Below are positions 1 through 9,763 of a DNA stretch of 64,000 nucleotides, piece after piece. Source of the DNA: Lepisosteus oculatus (Eukaryota > Chordata > Actinopteri > Semionotiformes > Lepisosteidae). Where the stretch lies: assembly GCF_040954835.1 (NCBI RefSeq), contig NC_090709.1:46322490-46386489 (forward strand). Reading direction: 5' to 3'. Below the pieces are notes generated by a model. That model had not been told where the DNA came from. It ran no database searches and worked only from the letters and a program-made list of their open reading frames with translations. How positions within the stretch are numbered: position 1 is the first letter of the stretch; each line of letters starts with the position of its first letter. The translations under genes were made by a program, and so were the position numbers.

Positions 1-334
1 GGGCCCCAGACTGGACTAGACTGGAGCTGAGAGGCCCCACACTGGATTGGACTGAAGCTGAGGGACCTCAGGCTGTGCTGTACCGAAGCTTAGGGACCCC
101 AGTCTGGACCGAAGCTGAGGGACCCCAGTCTGGACCGAAGCTGAGGGACCCCAGACTGTGCTGGACCGAAGCTTAGGGACCCCAGTCTGGACCGAAGCTG
201 AGGGACCCCAGTCTGTGCTGGACCGAAGCTGAGGGACCCCAGACTGTGCTGGACCGATGCTGAGGGACCCCAGTCTGGACTGAAGCTGAGGGACCCCAGT
301 CTGGACTGATGACCTTTTGTTAAGCATCAATAAA
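1..334 (+). pseudogene. Gene P copy 1: end of 3' UTR (minisatellite) with poly(A) signal
   Basis: The window opens inside a tandem repeat of about 31 bp (GGACCGAAGCTGAGGGACCC core) that also fills the last exon of the other gene P copies. It ends with AATAAA at 329-334 followed by an A-run, matching the 3' end of copy 3 at 23,166. The coding exons of this copy would lie left of the window. Reading frames through the repeat are by-products of its period. Assignment rests on identity with the better preserved copy 3. Confidence 0.7.
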
Positions 335-390
335 TTTTTAAAAAAAAAAATCTGTTTAGCTTTTGGTTTTTTCCCTCCCCCCCCCCCCTA

Positions 391-838
391 AGGTTGCTGC
401 TGGGAGAGGTGTGAGTGGGGCCTGCAGGGGGCGCTCTCACCCTGCGGTCTGTGTGGGTCCTGATGCCCCAGTATAGTGACGGGGGACACTGGACTGTAAA
501 CAGGCGCCGTCCTTCGGATGAGACGTCAAACCGAGGTCCTGACTCTCTGTGCTCATTAACAATCCCGGGGTGTTTCTGGAGAAGAGTAGGGGTGTTACCC
601 CAGTGTCCTGGCCTGATTCCCCCCCCTGGTCTTGACCCATCATGGCCTCCTTATCACCCCCCCTCTCTGAACTGGCTCCATCCCTCTGCTCTCCTCCCCA
701 CTGAGAGCTGCTGTGTGCTGAGCGGACTGGAGCATCATCCAGGTGGGGGCTGCACACTGGGGGGGCTGGAGGGGATCCCCCTGACCTGGGAAGAGCTCTG
801 AGTGGAGGGTCCAGACTTATTAATTATTATTATTATTC
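391..838 (+). mobile_element. 5S-derived SINE, 5' truncated (copy S1)
   Basis: It starts inside the 5S-like head at GGTTGCTGCTGGGAGAGG and contains the central core (CGCCGTCCTTCGGATGAGAC). It ends in an L2-type tail and an ATT microsatellite. Relative to the full element at 14,994-15,545 it lacks most of the 5S part, and the C-run before it joins directly to the head. Copy 3's SINE at 23,227 has the same truncation, so the two were duplicated after that deletion. The family call is from the 5S match and general knowledge of SINE3-like elements. Confidence 0.75.
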
Positions 839-1130
839 GTGCTGCACTGGGCTCCTGTCCTGGCAGTGAGAGGGGGACTCTGTGATCAGTACAGATACTT
901 ATGACTGTATAATAATACATGATAGAAATTGAAAACAGGGTAGCGCTGTAGTCTCTTCGAAACGTTTTGAACTGCCAGAAGAAGTTTTCACAACCCGGAC
1001 TCGTGAAGGTACAGGTCTTCTCCCATCGTCCGGAGCAAGGTGTATGGTGTCCTGGTGATTTCTCCCGTTTCGAACGGAGTTTAATGTCACGTTTCTACTT
1101 TATTAGAGAGAGGCACTGAACATCCTGTGA
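839..1130. other. Non-coding flank shared by SINE copies
   Basis: This stretch recurs after the SINE at 15,546-15,830 and 23,674-23,850 and, inverted, at about 49,500-49,777. It includes the short palindrome-like TTCGAAACG. No coding exon or RNA gene is apparent. Confidence 0.5.
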
Positions 1131-2631
1131 TAGACTACTGTCCTGTGAGGGACTGGTGTCCTGTCCAGGGAGTGTGAGTGAGTGTCTGTGTGTCCTGTGA
1201 TGGTCTGGTGTCCTGTCCAGGGTGTGTGAGTGTGTGTGTCTGTGTGTCCTGTGAGGGACTGGTGTCCTATCCAGGTTGTGTGTGTGTGTCCTGTGAGGGA
1301 CTGGTGTCCTGTCCAGGGTGTGTGAGTGAGTGTGTGTGTGTGTCCTGTGAGGGACTGGTGTCCTATCCAGGGTGTGTGTGTGTCCTGTGATGGACTGGTG
1401 TCCTGTCCAGGGTGTTTGAGTGAGTGTGTGTGTGTCCTGTGATGGACTGGTGTCCTGTCCAGGGTGTGTGAGTGTGTGTGTCTGTGTGTCCTGTGATGGA
1501 CTGGTGTCCTATCCAGGGTGTGTGTGTGTCCTGTGATGGACTGGTGTCCTGTCCAGGGTGTGTGAGTGTGTGTGTCTGTGTGTCCTGTGATGGACTGGTG
1601 TCCTATCCAGGGTGTGTGTGTGTCCTGTGAGGGACTGGTGTCCTGTCCAGGGTGTGTGAGTGTGTGTGTGTGTGTGTGTCTTGTGATGGACTGGTGTCCT
1701 ATCCAGGGTGTGTGTGTGTCCTGTGATGGACTGGTGTCCTGTCCAGGGAGTGTGTGTGTCCTGTGATGGACTGGTGTCCTGTCCAGGGAGTGTGAGTGAG
1801 TGTCTGTGTGTCCTGTGATGGTCTGGTGTCCTGTCCAGGGTGTGTGAGTGTGTGTGTCTGTGTGTCCTGTGAGGGACTGGTGTCCTATCCAGGTTGTGTG
1901 TGTGTGTCCTGTGAGGGACTGGTGTCCTGTCCAGGGTGTGTGAGTGAGTGTGTGTGTGTGTCCTGTGAGGGACTGGTGTCCTATCCAGGGTGTGTGTGTG
2001 TCCTGTGATGGACTGGTGTCCTGTCCAGGGTGTTTGAGTGAGTGTGTGTGTGTCCTGTGATGGACTGGTGTCCTGTCCAGGGTGTGTGAGTGTGTGTGTC
2101 TGTGTGTCCTGTGATGGACTGGTGTCCTATCCAGGGTGTGTGTGTGTCCTGTGATGGACTGGTGTCCTGTCCAGGGTGTGTGAGTGAGTGTGTGTGTGTC
2201 CTGTGATGGACTGCTGTCCTGTCCAGGGTGTGTGAGTGAGTGTGTGTGTGTCCTGTGATGGACTGGTGTCCTGTCCAGGTTGTGTGAGTGTGTGTGTGTC
2301 CTCTGATGGACTGGTGTACTGTCCAGGGTGTGTGAGTGAGTGTGTGTGTGTCCTGTGATGGACTGGTGTCCTGTCCAGGTTGTGTGAGTGTGTGTGTGTG
2401 TGTCCTCTGATGGACTGGTGTACTGTCCAGGGTGTGTGAGTGAGTGTGTGTGTGTCCTGTGATGGACTGGTGTCCTGTCCAGGGTGTGTGAGTGAGTGTG
2501 TGTATGTCCTGTGATGGACTGGTGTCCTGTCCAGGGTGTGTGAGTGTGTGTGTCTGTGTGTCCTGTGATGGACTGGTGTCCTATCCAGGGTGTGTGTGTG
2601 TCCTGTGAGGGACTGGTGTCCTGTCCAGGGT

Positions 2632-2670
<39 letters not shown>

Positions 2671-4239
2671 TTGTGATGGACTGGTGTCCTATCCAGGGTG
2701 TGTGTGTGTCCTGTGATGGACTGGTGTCCTGTCCAGGGAGTGTGTGTGTCCTGTGATGGACTGGTGTCCTGTCCAGGGAGTGTGAGTGAGTGTCTGTGTG
2801 TCCTGTGATGGTCTGGTGTCCTGTCCAGGGTGTGTGAGTGTGTGTGTCTGTGTGTCCTGTGAGGGACTGGTGTCCTATCCAGGTTGTGTGTGTGTGTCCT
2901 GTGAGGGACTGGTGTCCTGTCCAGGGTGTGTGAGTGAGTGTGTGTGTGTGTCCTGTGAGGGACTGGTGTCCTATCCAGGGTGTGTGTGTGTCCTGTGATG
3001 GACTGGTGTCCTGTCCAGGGTGTTTGAGTGAGTGTGTGTGTGTCCTGTGATGGACTGGTGTCCTGTCCAGGGTGTGTGAGTGTGTGTGTCTGTGTGTCCT
3101 GTGATGGACTGGTGTCCTATCCAGGGTGTGTGTGTGTCCTGTGATGGACTGGTGTCCTGTCCAGGGTGTGTGAGTGTGTGTGTCTGTGTGTCCTGTGATG
3201 GACTGGTGTCCTATCCAGGGTGTGTGTGTGTCCTGTGAGGGACTGGTGTCCTGTCCAGGGTGTGTGAGTGTGTGTGTGTGTGTGTGTCTTGTGATGGACT
3301 GGTGTCCTATCCAGGGTGTGTGTGTGTCCTGTGATGGACTGGTGTCCTGTCCAGGGAGTGTGTGTGTCCTGTGATGGACTGGTGTCCTGTCCAGGGAGTG
3401 TGAGTGAGTGTCTGTGTGTCCTGTGATGGTCTGGTGTCCTGTCCAGGGTGTGTGAGTGTGTGTGTCTGTGTGTCCTGTGAGGGACTGGTGTCCTATCCAG
3501 GTTGTGTGTGTGTGTCCTGTGAGGGACTGGTGTCCTGTCCAGGGTGTGTGAGTGAGTGTGTGTGTGTGTCCTGTGAGGGACTGGTGTCCTATCCAGGGTG
3601 TGTGTGTGTCCTGTGATGGACTGGTGTCCTGTCCAGGGTGTTTGAGTGAGTGTGTGTGTGTCCTGTGATGGACTGGTGTCCTGTCCAGGGTGTGTGAGTG
3701 TGTGTGTCTGTGTGTCCTGTGATGGACTGGTGTCCTATCCAGGGTGTGTGTGTGTCCTGTGATGGACTGGTGTCCTGTCCAGGGTGTGTGAGTGAGTGTG
3801 TGTGTGTCCTGTGATGGACTGCTGTCCTGTCCAGGGTGTGTGAGTGAGTGTGTGTGTGTCCTGTGATGGACTGGTGTCCTGTCCAGGTTGTGTGAGTGTG
3901 TGTGTGTCCTCTGATGGACTGGTGTACTGTCCAGGGTGTGTGAGTGAGTGTGTGTGTGTCCTGTGATGGACTGGTGTCCTGTCCAGGTTGTGTGAGTGTG
4001 TGTGTGTGTGTCCTCTGATGGACTGGTGTACTGTCCAGGGTGTGTGAGTGAGTGTGTGTGTGTCCTGTGATGGACTGGTGTCCTGTCCAGGGTGTGTGAG
4101 TGAGTGTGTGTATGTCCTGTGATGGACTGGTGTCCTGTCCAGGGTGTGTGAGTGTGTGTGTCTGTGTGTCCTGTGATGGACTGGTGTCCTATCCAGGGTG
4201 TGTGTGTGTCCTGTGAGGGACTGGTGTCCTGTCCAGGGT

Positions 4240-4280
<41 letters not shown>

Positions 4281-4864
4281 TTGTGATGGACTGGTGTCCT
4301 ATCCAGGGTGTGTGTGTGTCCTGTGATGGACTGGTGTCCTGTCCAGGGAGTGTGTGTGTCCTGTGATGGACTGGTGTCCTGTCCAGGGAGTGTGAGTGAG
4401 TGTCTGTGTGTCCTGTGATGGTCTGGTGTCCTGTCCAGGGTGTGTGAGTGTGTGTGTCTGTGTGTCCTGTGAGGGACTGGTGTCCTATCCAGGTTGTGTG
4501 TGTGTGTCCTGTGAGGGACTGGTGTCCTGTCCAGGGTGTGTGAGTGAGTGTGTGTGTGTGTCCTGTGAGGGACTGGTGTCCTATCCAGGGTGTGTGTGTG
4601 TCCTGTGATGGACTGGTGTCCTGTCCAGGGTGTTTGAGTGAGTGTGTGTGTGTCCTGTGATGGACTGGTGTCCTGTCCAGGGTGTGTGAGTGTGTGTGTC
4701 TGTGTGTCCTGTGATGGACTGGTGTCCTATCCAGGGTGTGTGTGTGTCCTGTGATGGACTGATGTCCTGTCCAGGGTGTGTGAGTGAGTGTGTGTGTGTC
4801 CTGTGATGGACTGGTGTCCTGTCCAGGGTGTGTGAGTGTGTGTGTCTGTGTGTCCTGTGATGGA
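1131..4864 (+). repeat. 50-bp minisatellite with higher-order structure
   Basis: Units of roughly 45-60 bp share the core GGACTGGTGTCCTGTCCAGG followed by a variable (GT)n stretch. Sub-blocks recur exactly: the same diagnostic unit starts at 1178, 1796, 2786, 3404 and 4396, giving alternating steps of 618 and about 990 bp, a compound repeat of about 1,608 bp. Open frames of 66-232 codons in both directions only reflect the repeat. A shorter array of the same family lies at 24,155-25,312, and fragments occur near 15,930-16,110 and 49,385-49,490. Confidence 0.95.
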
Positions 4865-4949
4865 CAGATGGTACCCAGCCTGGACACCCATGAGACACTG
4901 GCTTCCTCAGAAGACTCTCACGGAGGGCACACTGTCCCTAACCCGGGTC

Positions 4950-5119
4950 CAGAAGAAACTACAGTGATCTATAATTCCTGCGCCTCGGAAGGGTTTATGA
5001 CGTCTATGTCCGGCGCCCGCGCCCGCGGACTGGCGGTTCGGCGTCGCGCTCCGCAGTTCGAGCTTCGGTGCGAGGCAGGGCGGGAGGGAGTCGATGTGGC
5101 CTCGGCGCCATCTTTGCTG
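4950..5119 (+). promoter_or_regulatory. Gene Q CpG-rich promoter and first exon, copy A
   Basis: A short CG-dense stretch ends in GGCGCCATCTTTGCTG directly followed by a consensus donor (GTGAGT at 5120). GCGCCATCTTTG is the reverse complement of the YY1 motif, which often sits at the start of housekeeping transcripts. The same block is at 25,400-25,562 and, inverted, at 63,834-64,000. No ATG frame is shared cleanly, so I read it as a non-coding first exon. The downstream exons on the same strand may belong to it, but transcript structure is inferred. Confidence 0.55.
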
Positions 5120-6509
5120 GTGAGTCAATTGTGACCGTTGCGGTACAATAAACCATCAATAAACCTTTTCCCACCCCGGCCAGTATTTCTGTTGCGGCTC
5201 ACGTCCCTTACAATCGACAAACTATAAAAAAACAGTAGCCCTTCGCAACATTACACGCCATTTTTTTATTTTAAACGTCCGTTAGATACGCAGGTGTCTC
5301 AATACCTGTCTTAACCTCGCCGGCTTCTTTATACCTGCAAGTGAATTTTATTTGGGGTCCCTCAGAATTGTGACAGAAATGTCAGTGAAACACAATAAAA
5401 AACGAAACTTTTTTTTAAAGGCGATGAATGGATTTTAAGAGTAACCGTGTAGCGACTGACGTAAGGAAAAAAAAGGTTGTCTTTCCCTACGAAGACCTTT
5501 TGGTACAGGACTTTCTTTAAATATCAGTTGTGCATTGGGTTTTACAAAAAGTTGATGATGATCTTGGAGATAATTGCAAAGGAAAATTGAGATAACTACC
5601 AAAACATTACGTGTGAAACGACAGGACAGAACTTTGAACCCACAAAGAAACAAAGGTATGAAATATTGCCTCGTCATGGGGGGTTGAGAATTGTAATAAG
5701 TGTTCCTAATTTTCGTAAAGAAATGTATATTATGGGAGTCACACGTGAGATTTAGTGTATATACGTTTCATATTGTGCATATATACGGCGTTAAAAGGTG
5801 GAATGAGTATGATTATAAACTCGTGTGTCCTATAATCAGATAATTTTTGAACAAGCTTTGATTAGACAGGTGAAAAACAACATCATAATATATTCTCACG
5901 TCTGAATATCAGCTTCTCCCCTCTGGCCAACATTTCAGGGCTCCCAGGTGTAGATCCCAAATTGAAACAAATATTCATTTGTTACCCAGTTAAACAGTTA
6001 ATAGAAGTGAGTGACCAGGGTAAATAAAGGTGGGTCAGTGTAAACTGTTTATTCTGGACCAGACTTTGTCATGTGTGATGTGTCATGACTTCTTATATTA
6101 AGTTTTATCTTTATATTTAGTTATACATGTGTAATAGATGTGATGTGTCCATAAAAAGGTTTCTCCAGGGGAAAATCAAGTTGGTTTTAAAACCGTGTTT
6201 CCTTTGTAGGGTACGTTTGCATTCCAAGTGTGGGGTTTTTGCCTTTTTATCATATTTTGGATGTGAATCCGTGGTATTTTTGCAGAGACAAGTTGCCTTT
6301 CTTATACGCGGAGGGATCTGCTCGAGAGATGTCCGCCCGGTCCATTTCTGAGCTCAGTATAAGGTGTAGAAAGCATGACTGTCATCATAACCCGCCTCTC
6401 ACCCAGGTGTGGAATAATGTTGTGACTATTGCTTCAGCAATAACATGCTGATTGCATGTTTCTAGATGGGTATAACAGAGATCTCAACTACTGAGGGGCT
6501 GAGCTATAT
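5120..6509. other. Gene Q first intron: AT-rich, no exon seen
   Basis: Mostly AT-rich sequence conserved at 25,563-26,640 and, inverted, 62,412-63,833. An open frame on the minus strand at 5435-5677 is kept in two copies but altered in the third and resembles nothing I know. Nothing else is evident. Confidence 0.4.
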
Positions 6510-6960
6510 AATTGCTAACACTTATATAGCGCTTTTCTGGACACCCCACTCAATGCGCTGCACAGGGAATGGGGTATCCCTCTACCGCCACCAATGTACA
6601 GCCCCCACCTGGATGATGCGACGGCAGCCATAGTGCGCCAGAACGCTCCCCACACACCAGCTCTCAGTGGGGTGGGGAGCAGAGAGATGAAGCCAGTTCA
6701 GAGAGGGGGGTTATTAGGAGGCCGTGATTGGTAAGGGCCAATGGGAAATTTGTCCAGGACGCCTGGGTTACACCCCTACTCTTTTCGAGAGACGCCCTGG
6801 GATTTTTAATGACCACAGAGAGTCAGGACCTCGGTTTTACGTCTCATCCGAAGGACGGCGCCTGTTTACAGTATAGTGTCCCCCGTCACTATACTGGGGT
6901 ATCAGACCGCAGGGTGAGCGCCCCCCTGCTGTCCCACTAACACCTCTTCCACCTCTTATT
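6510..6960 (-). mobile_element. SINE, second subfamily, copy A
   Basis: Reverse-oriented relative of the 5S-SINE core (GTCCTTCGGATGAGACG on the minus strand). It has a classic L2-like 3' end (AAAGCGCTATATAAGTGTAAGCAATTAT type) and a divergent head without the 5S part. The same insertion is at 29,021-29,470 and, inverted, 61,957-62,411, so it predates the duplications. Confidence 0.8.
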
Positions 6961-7327
6961 AGCCAGTGAAAAATGGTAGCTTCCTCAGAGACACCGCAGG
7001 AAGACAGGAGTTTGTGATGAAAGTTCGAGAGGGATGGCCACACCCTAGTTCGCTCAGACTCGGCTGTCAATATTTTAGCAATCACTCCTGACTCCTCTCC
7101 TGAAACACTGTCAATACTGCACGTGATCCCCCTCTCTCCCTCGCGTCCCTCTCCCACCCCGTCTCCACCTGTGTAGCTGCCCCCCCGGGTCACTCCTCCT
7201 CGCTGTGCAGGGGGGGTCCCAGCCTCCTCGTCCTCTGGCCAGGAGCCCTCAGCCAAGCGGGTTCAGCCAGATCATCACTCCATGATCCTTTCAGTATGCT
7301 AAATTCTGTTGTTTTTTTTCTCCCCAG

Positions 7328-7401
7328 AAAACTGACTGTCCGCCCCACCTCTGCGCTAAGTGGACGATGAAGTCAGGTTCCAGTGTGCCTGGAGTTTACA
7401 G
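7328..7401 (+). CDS. Gene Q candidate exon 2, copy A
   Basis: A 74-bp segment sits between a strong acceptor (T-run then CCCCAG) and a donor (GTAATA). It has the same length in all three copies (29,757-29,830; 61,510-61,583 minus). It contains ATGAAGTCAGG, which resembles the start of the next candidate exon. The frame is uncertain: one reading gives DDEVRFQCAWSLQ-like residues, another starts at the ATG. I do not recognise the product. An exon is inferred only from splice signals and retention of length. Confidence 0.35.
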
Positions 7402-7900
7402 GTAATACTTCAGACTGGTCGGCCTCACCTCGGGGTGTCTGGGCGTTTGATATTATACAGTTGCAATGCTGAGGCCTGTGACTGTGATGCTGTAAGGCTA
7501 CAGGAGTCTCTCTGGAGATCCTGAGTGATTTCCGGCGTTCGTGCGGAAACACAGCCCCACCCTCCCGCGGTGTCCAGTCCGCAGAATTTCCTGGAGACGT
7601 GGTCTCGCCGATGGGCGACCCCGCCAGCGAGAGACTAGCTGAGGCACGATGTTCTGTACGGTTCAGTTAATTAGACGCGCACAGATGTTGAGCTCATCGT
7701 CCTTTTAATTGTGCCATCTATGCTAACTGTAGCCGAGATCGATCTATCAAGGTGACAGATCAGTAATTTTAAATTAAATAGATGCATGATATTGCTAGCG
7801 CTGATGCAAGAGGCAAGTCAGAGGAACTGAACACAGAATGGATAGGAGTCGCAGTGAGTGAGAGAGGAATGAGGTAAATTATTTAAGAGAATTAAAACAC
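7402..7900. other. Intron-like stretch between gene Q exons 2 and 3
   Basis: Unique sequence shared by all three modules, with no further exon, RNA or transposon that I can support. Confidence 0.4.
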
Positions 7901-8110
7901 TGAAGAACAGGAGACACAGTGAGAGAGAGGAGATCACAGAGAATACCTCAGTAACAAACCCACAGGACAGGAGACAGAGCGAGAGAGAGGAGATCACAGA
8001 GAATCCCTCAGTAACAAACCCACAGGACAGGAGACACAGCGAGAGAGAGGAGATCCCAGGAAATACCTCAGTTTTAAGTGCAGACAACCGGACAGGAGAC
8101 AGAGTGAGGA
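7901..8110. repeat. 60-bp minisatellite, about 3 units
   Basis: Units begin around GAGAGAGGAGATCACAGAGA and include CTCAGTAACAAACCCACAGG. The same array has about 5 units at 30,340-30,660 and about 4 at 60,790-61,040, so copy number changed after duplication. Confidence 0.85.
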
Positions 8111-8155
8111 AGAGTAAATGAAACACAGTAGGATTGATAGGAGACGGGTTATGAA

Positions 8156-8197
8156 GAGATGGGACACATCTCTTCATAAAGAGATGTGTCCCATCTC
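8156..8197. repeat. Perfect 19-bp hairpin (palindrome)
   Basis: Arm GAGATGGGACACATCTCTT at 8156-8174, a 4-nt loop, then its exact reverse complement at 8179-8197. The right arm of the large inverted repeat has the same hairpin at 60,679-60,720, while the direct copy at about 30,717 has a different, non-palindromic sequence. Confidence 0.95.
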
Positions 8198-8244
8198 GCT
8201 GAACTCGCTGGCTGAGTTAATTGACGCTGCTGTTTCTTTGGCAG

Positions 8245-8315
8245 ATGAAGTCGGGGTCCAGAGTTTCGCTGACGTGGCAGAACCGTCCCAGCTCGGTCTC
8301 CTCCCATTCCTGCAG
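8245..8315 (+). CDS. Gene Q candidate exon 3, copy A
   Basis: A 71-bp segment after TTTCTTTGGCAG and before GTCAGT, readable without stops as EVGVQSFADVAEPSQLGLLP. The copy at 60,561-60,631 (minus) has the same length. The copy at 30,801-30,872 has one extra base and is frameshifted. The product is not recognised, and later exons are not visible. This may be a truncated duplicate of a gene lying elsewhere. Confidence 0.35.
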
Positions 8316-8494
8316 GTCAGTGCCCCTTCAGTCAGACCCTGTGTTCGGGGAGACACACAGGGAAGTTGCACACTGTGAAAAAAGGCTCCAGAGACATCGC
8401 TGAACCACAGAATAGCTCCTGAGCATTTGTGCACCTTTTGGAATTCTTCACGTATAGTGAAAGGTGAAAATAAAACCAAGAATGGGTGACGCGT

Positions 8495-8600
8495 CTTTAC
8501 ACAGAGGCGGGTGGGGAACAAGCTGCCCAGCCTTGTTGTTGATGCCGATACCCTGGCTTCTCTCCAGATACAGGTGGATTAAATCATGGGTCCAATTAAT
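8495..8600. repeat. Single unit of the 97-bp 'AACAAGCTGCCCAGCC' repeat
   Basis: It resembles the tandem units at 17,350-17,810 (GCTGATACCCTGGCTTCTCT core). In one frame it gives NKLP...ADTLAS-like residues, reminiscent of the end of LINE ORF2 proteins. That link is a suggestion only. Confidence 0.4.
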
Positions 8601-8739
8601 CACTAACTACCAGACAGGCTTGAAAAACCGAATGGCGTTCTCTCGTTTTTAACCTTTCTTCAGTTCTTAGAAAACCTGCACGCAGAAAAAAAATAATTTG
8701 CATTTTTTTACTACTTCCAACGGTCAGGTCTGTGGGTAT

Positions 8740-8927
8740 TTAAATCTGACTAGAATGTGTATTGTTCAACATCTCTTGTTCACTATCAGTGTTGTTGTTT
8801 TCAGTGTCATTCTCATTACTCCTGTGGGTTTTATACTGTGGTAAAGAGTTAAAAAAGTCCTCACTTTGTGCTGCTCTCGGTTTGTTAACGGTGGCGTACT
8901 CCACATCACTGTTGGGTAGTGTGATGT
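8740..8927 (-). CDS. ITIM receptor tail, last coding exon, copy A
   Basis: On the minus strand an acceptor (TACTCTACAG) opens an exon that starts in phase 1 and ends at a TAA. It encodes SDVEYATVNKPRAAQSEDFF and a polar Asn/Ser-rich end. VEYATV fits the ITIM consensus (V/I/L-x-Y-x-x-V/L), which recruits SH2 phosphatases in inhibitory leukocyte receptors. No transmembrane or Ig exon precedes it on this strand within 3 kb, so it is an orphan tail. Nearly identical copies lie at 31,288-31,475 (minus) and 59,949-60,136 (plus). Receptor family and expression are unknown. Confidence 0.6.
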
Positions 8928-8999
8928 CTGTAGAGTACAGGATACGGGTCAATACTTATGTTAACTTATACTATACAGGATAAGACTTACATTAACACC

Positions 9000-9762
9000 A
9001 TACTGAACAACAGGGCTCACTGTTCACACGCGTATTGACACTGTTCAGACGACAGGATTCACTGTTCACGCTTGTATTCACGCTGTACACAACAGCAGGA
9101 CTCACTATTATTACAAATGTTCACACTTGTGTTAAAACTGGACAGAGCAGCAAGAAGTTATCATGATGTTTTATTTCTGCTAGTTTAATAGATAGAAGTA
9201 AAAGATCCTCACTTTGTGCGGCTCGGGGTTTGTTGACTGTGGAGTATTCAACAGCAGTATCTGTGTTAATTCTGCAAAGAATAAAACATGTGTTCTCACC
9301 TGTAACACTGTGCAGAGCAAGAGGGAATTCAATGAGTTAACACTGTACAGAACCGGACTCACTGTTCACACTCGTATTGACACTGTACAGAACCGGACTC
9401 ACTGTTCACACTCGTATTGACACTGTACTGAACAACAGGACTCACTGTTCACACTCATATTGACACTGTACTGAACAACAGGACTCGCTGTTCACACTCA
9501 TATTGACACTATACTGAACAACAGGACTCACCGTTCACACTTATATTGATACTTTTTTGATCAACGGGACTCACTGTTCACACTCGTGTCGACACTGTTC
9601 ACACTCGTATTGACACTGTACTGACCAACAGGACTCACTGTTCACACTCGTATTGACACTGTACTGAACAACAGGACTCGTGTTGACACCGTTCACACTC
9701 GAATCGACGCTGCTCACACTCGTGTCGACACTTGACACTCGTATCCAGTAAGCCTTTGCTAC
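9000..9762. repeat. Degenerate ~45-bp minisatellite around the ITIM exons
   Basis: Repeats of CACTGTTCACACTCGTATTG and CTGAACAACAGGACTC. Both ITIM exons sit within or beside this array, and the penultimate exon itself is followed by array-like sequence. Counterparts are at 31,540-32,250 and 58,870-59,880. Confidence 0.85.
9213..9271 (-). pseudogene. ITIM receptor tail, penultimate exon, copy A (frameshifted)
   Basis: Minus-strand exon between TTCTTTGCAG and GTGAGG, encoding TAVEYSTVNKPRAAQ with the ITIM VEYSTV. In the other two copies (31,761-31,823; 59,601-59,663) the exon is 63 bp and phase 1-1, so it can be skipped or duplicated without frameshift. Here it is 59 bp, lacking one ACAG of a doubled ACAGACAG. 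That shifts the frame relative to any upstream exon. The last exon shows a related motif and the same KPRAAQ ending, so the two exons are tandem duplicates. Confidence 0.6.
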
Positions 9763-9763
9763 C

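Noticed and set aside
4189..4887. 232-codon open frame rich in Thr/His/Pro on the minus strand
   Set aside because: It is a translation of the GT-rich minisatellite. The same pattern appears in several frames and both strands.
5435..5677. 80-codon minus-strand frame present in three modules
   Set aside because: It is frameshifted in block B and AT-rich, with no recognisable domain. Conservation is explained by recent duplication.
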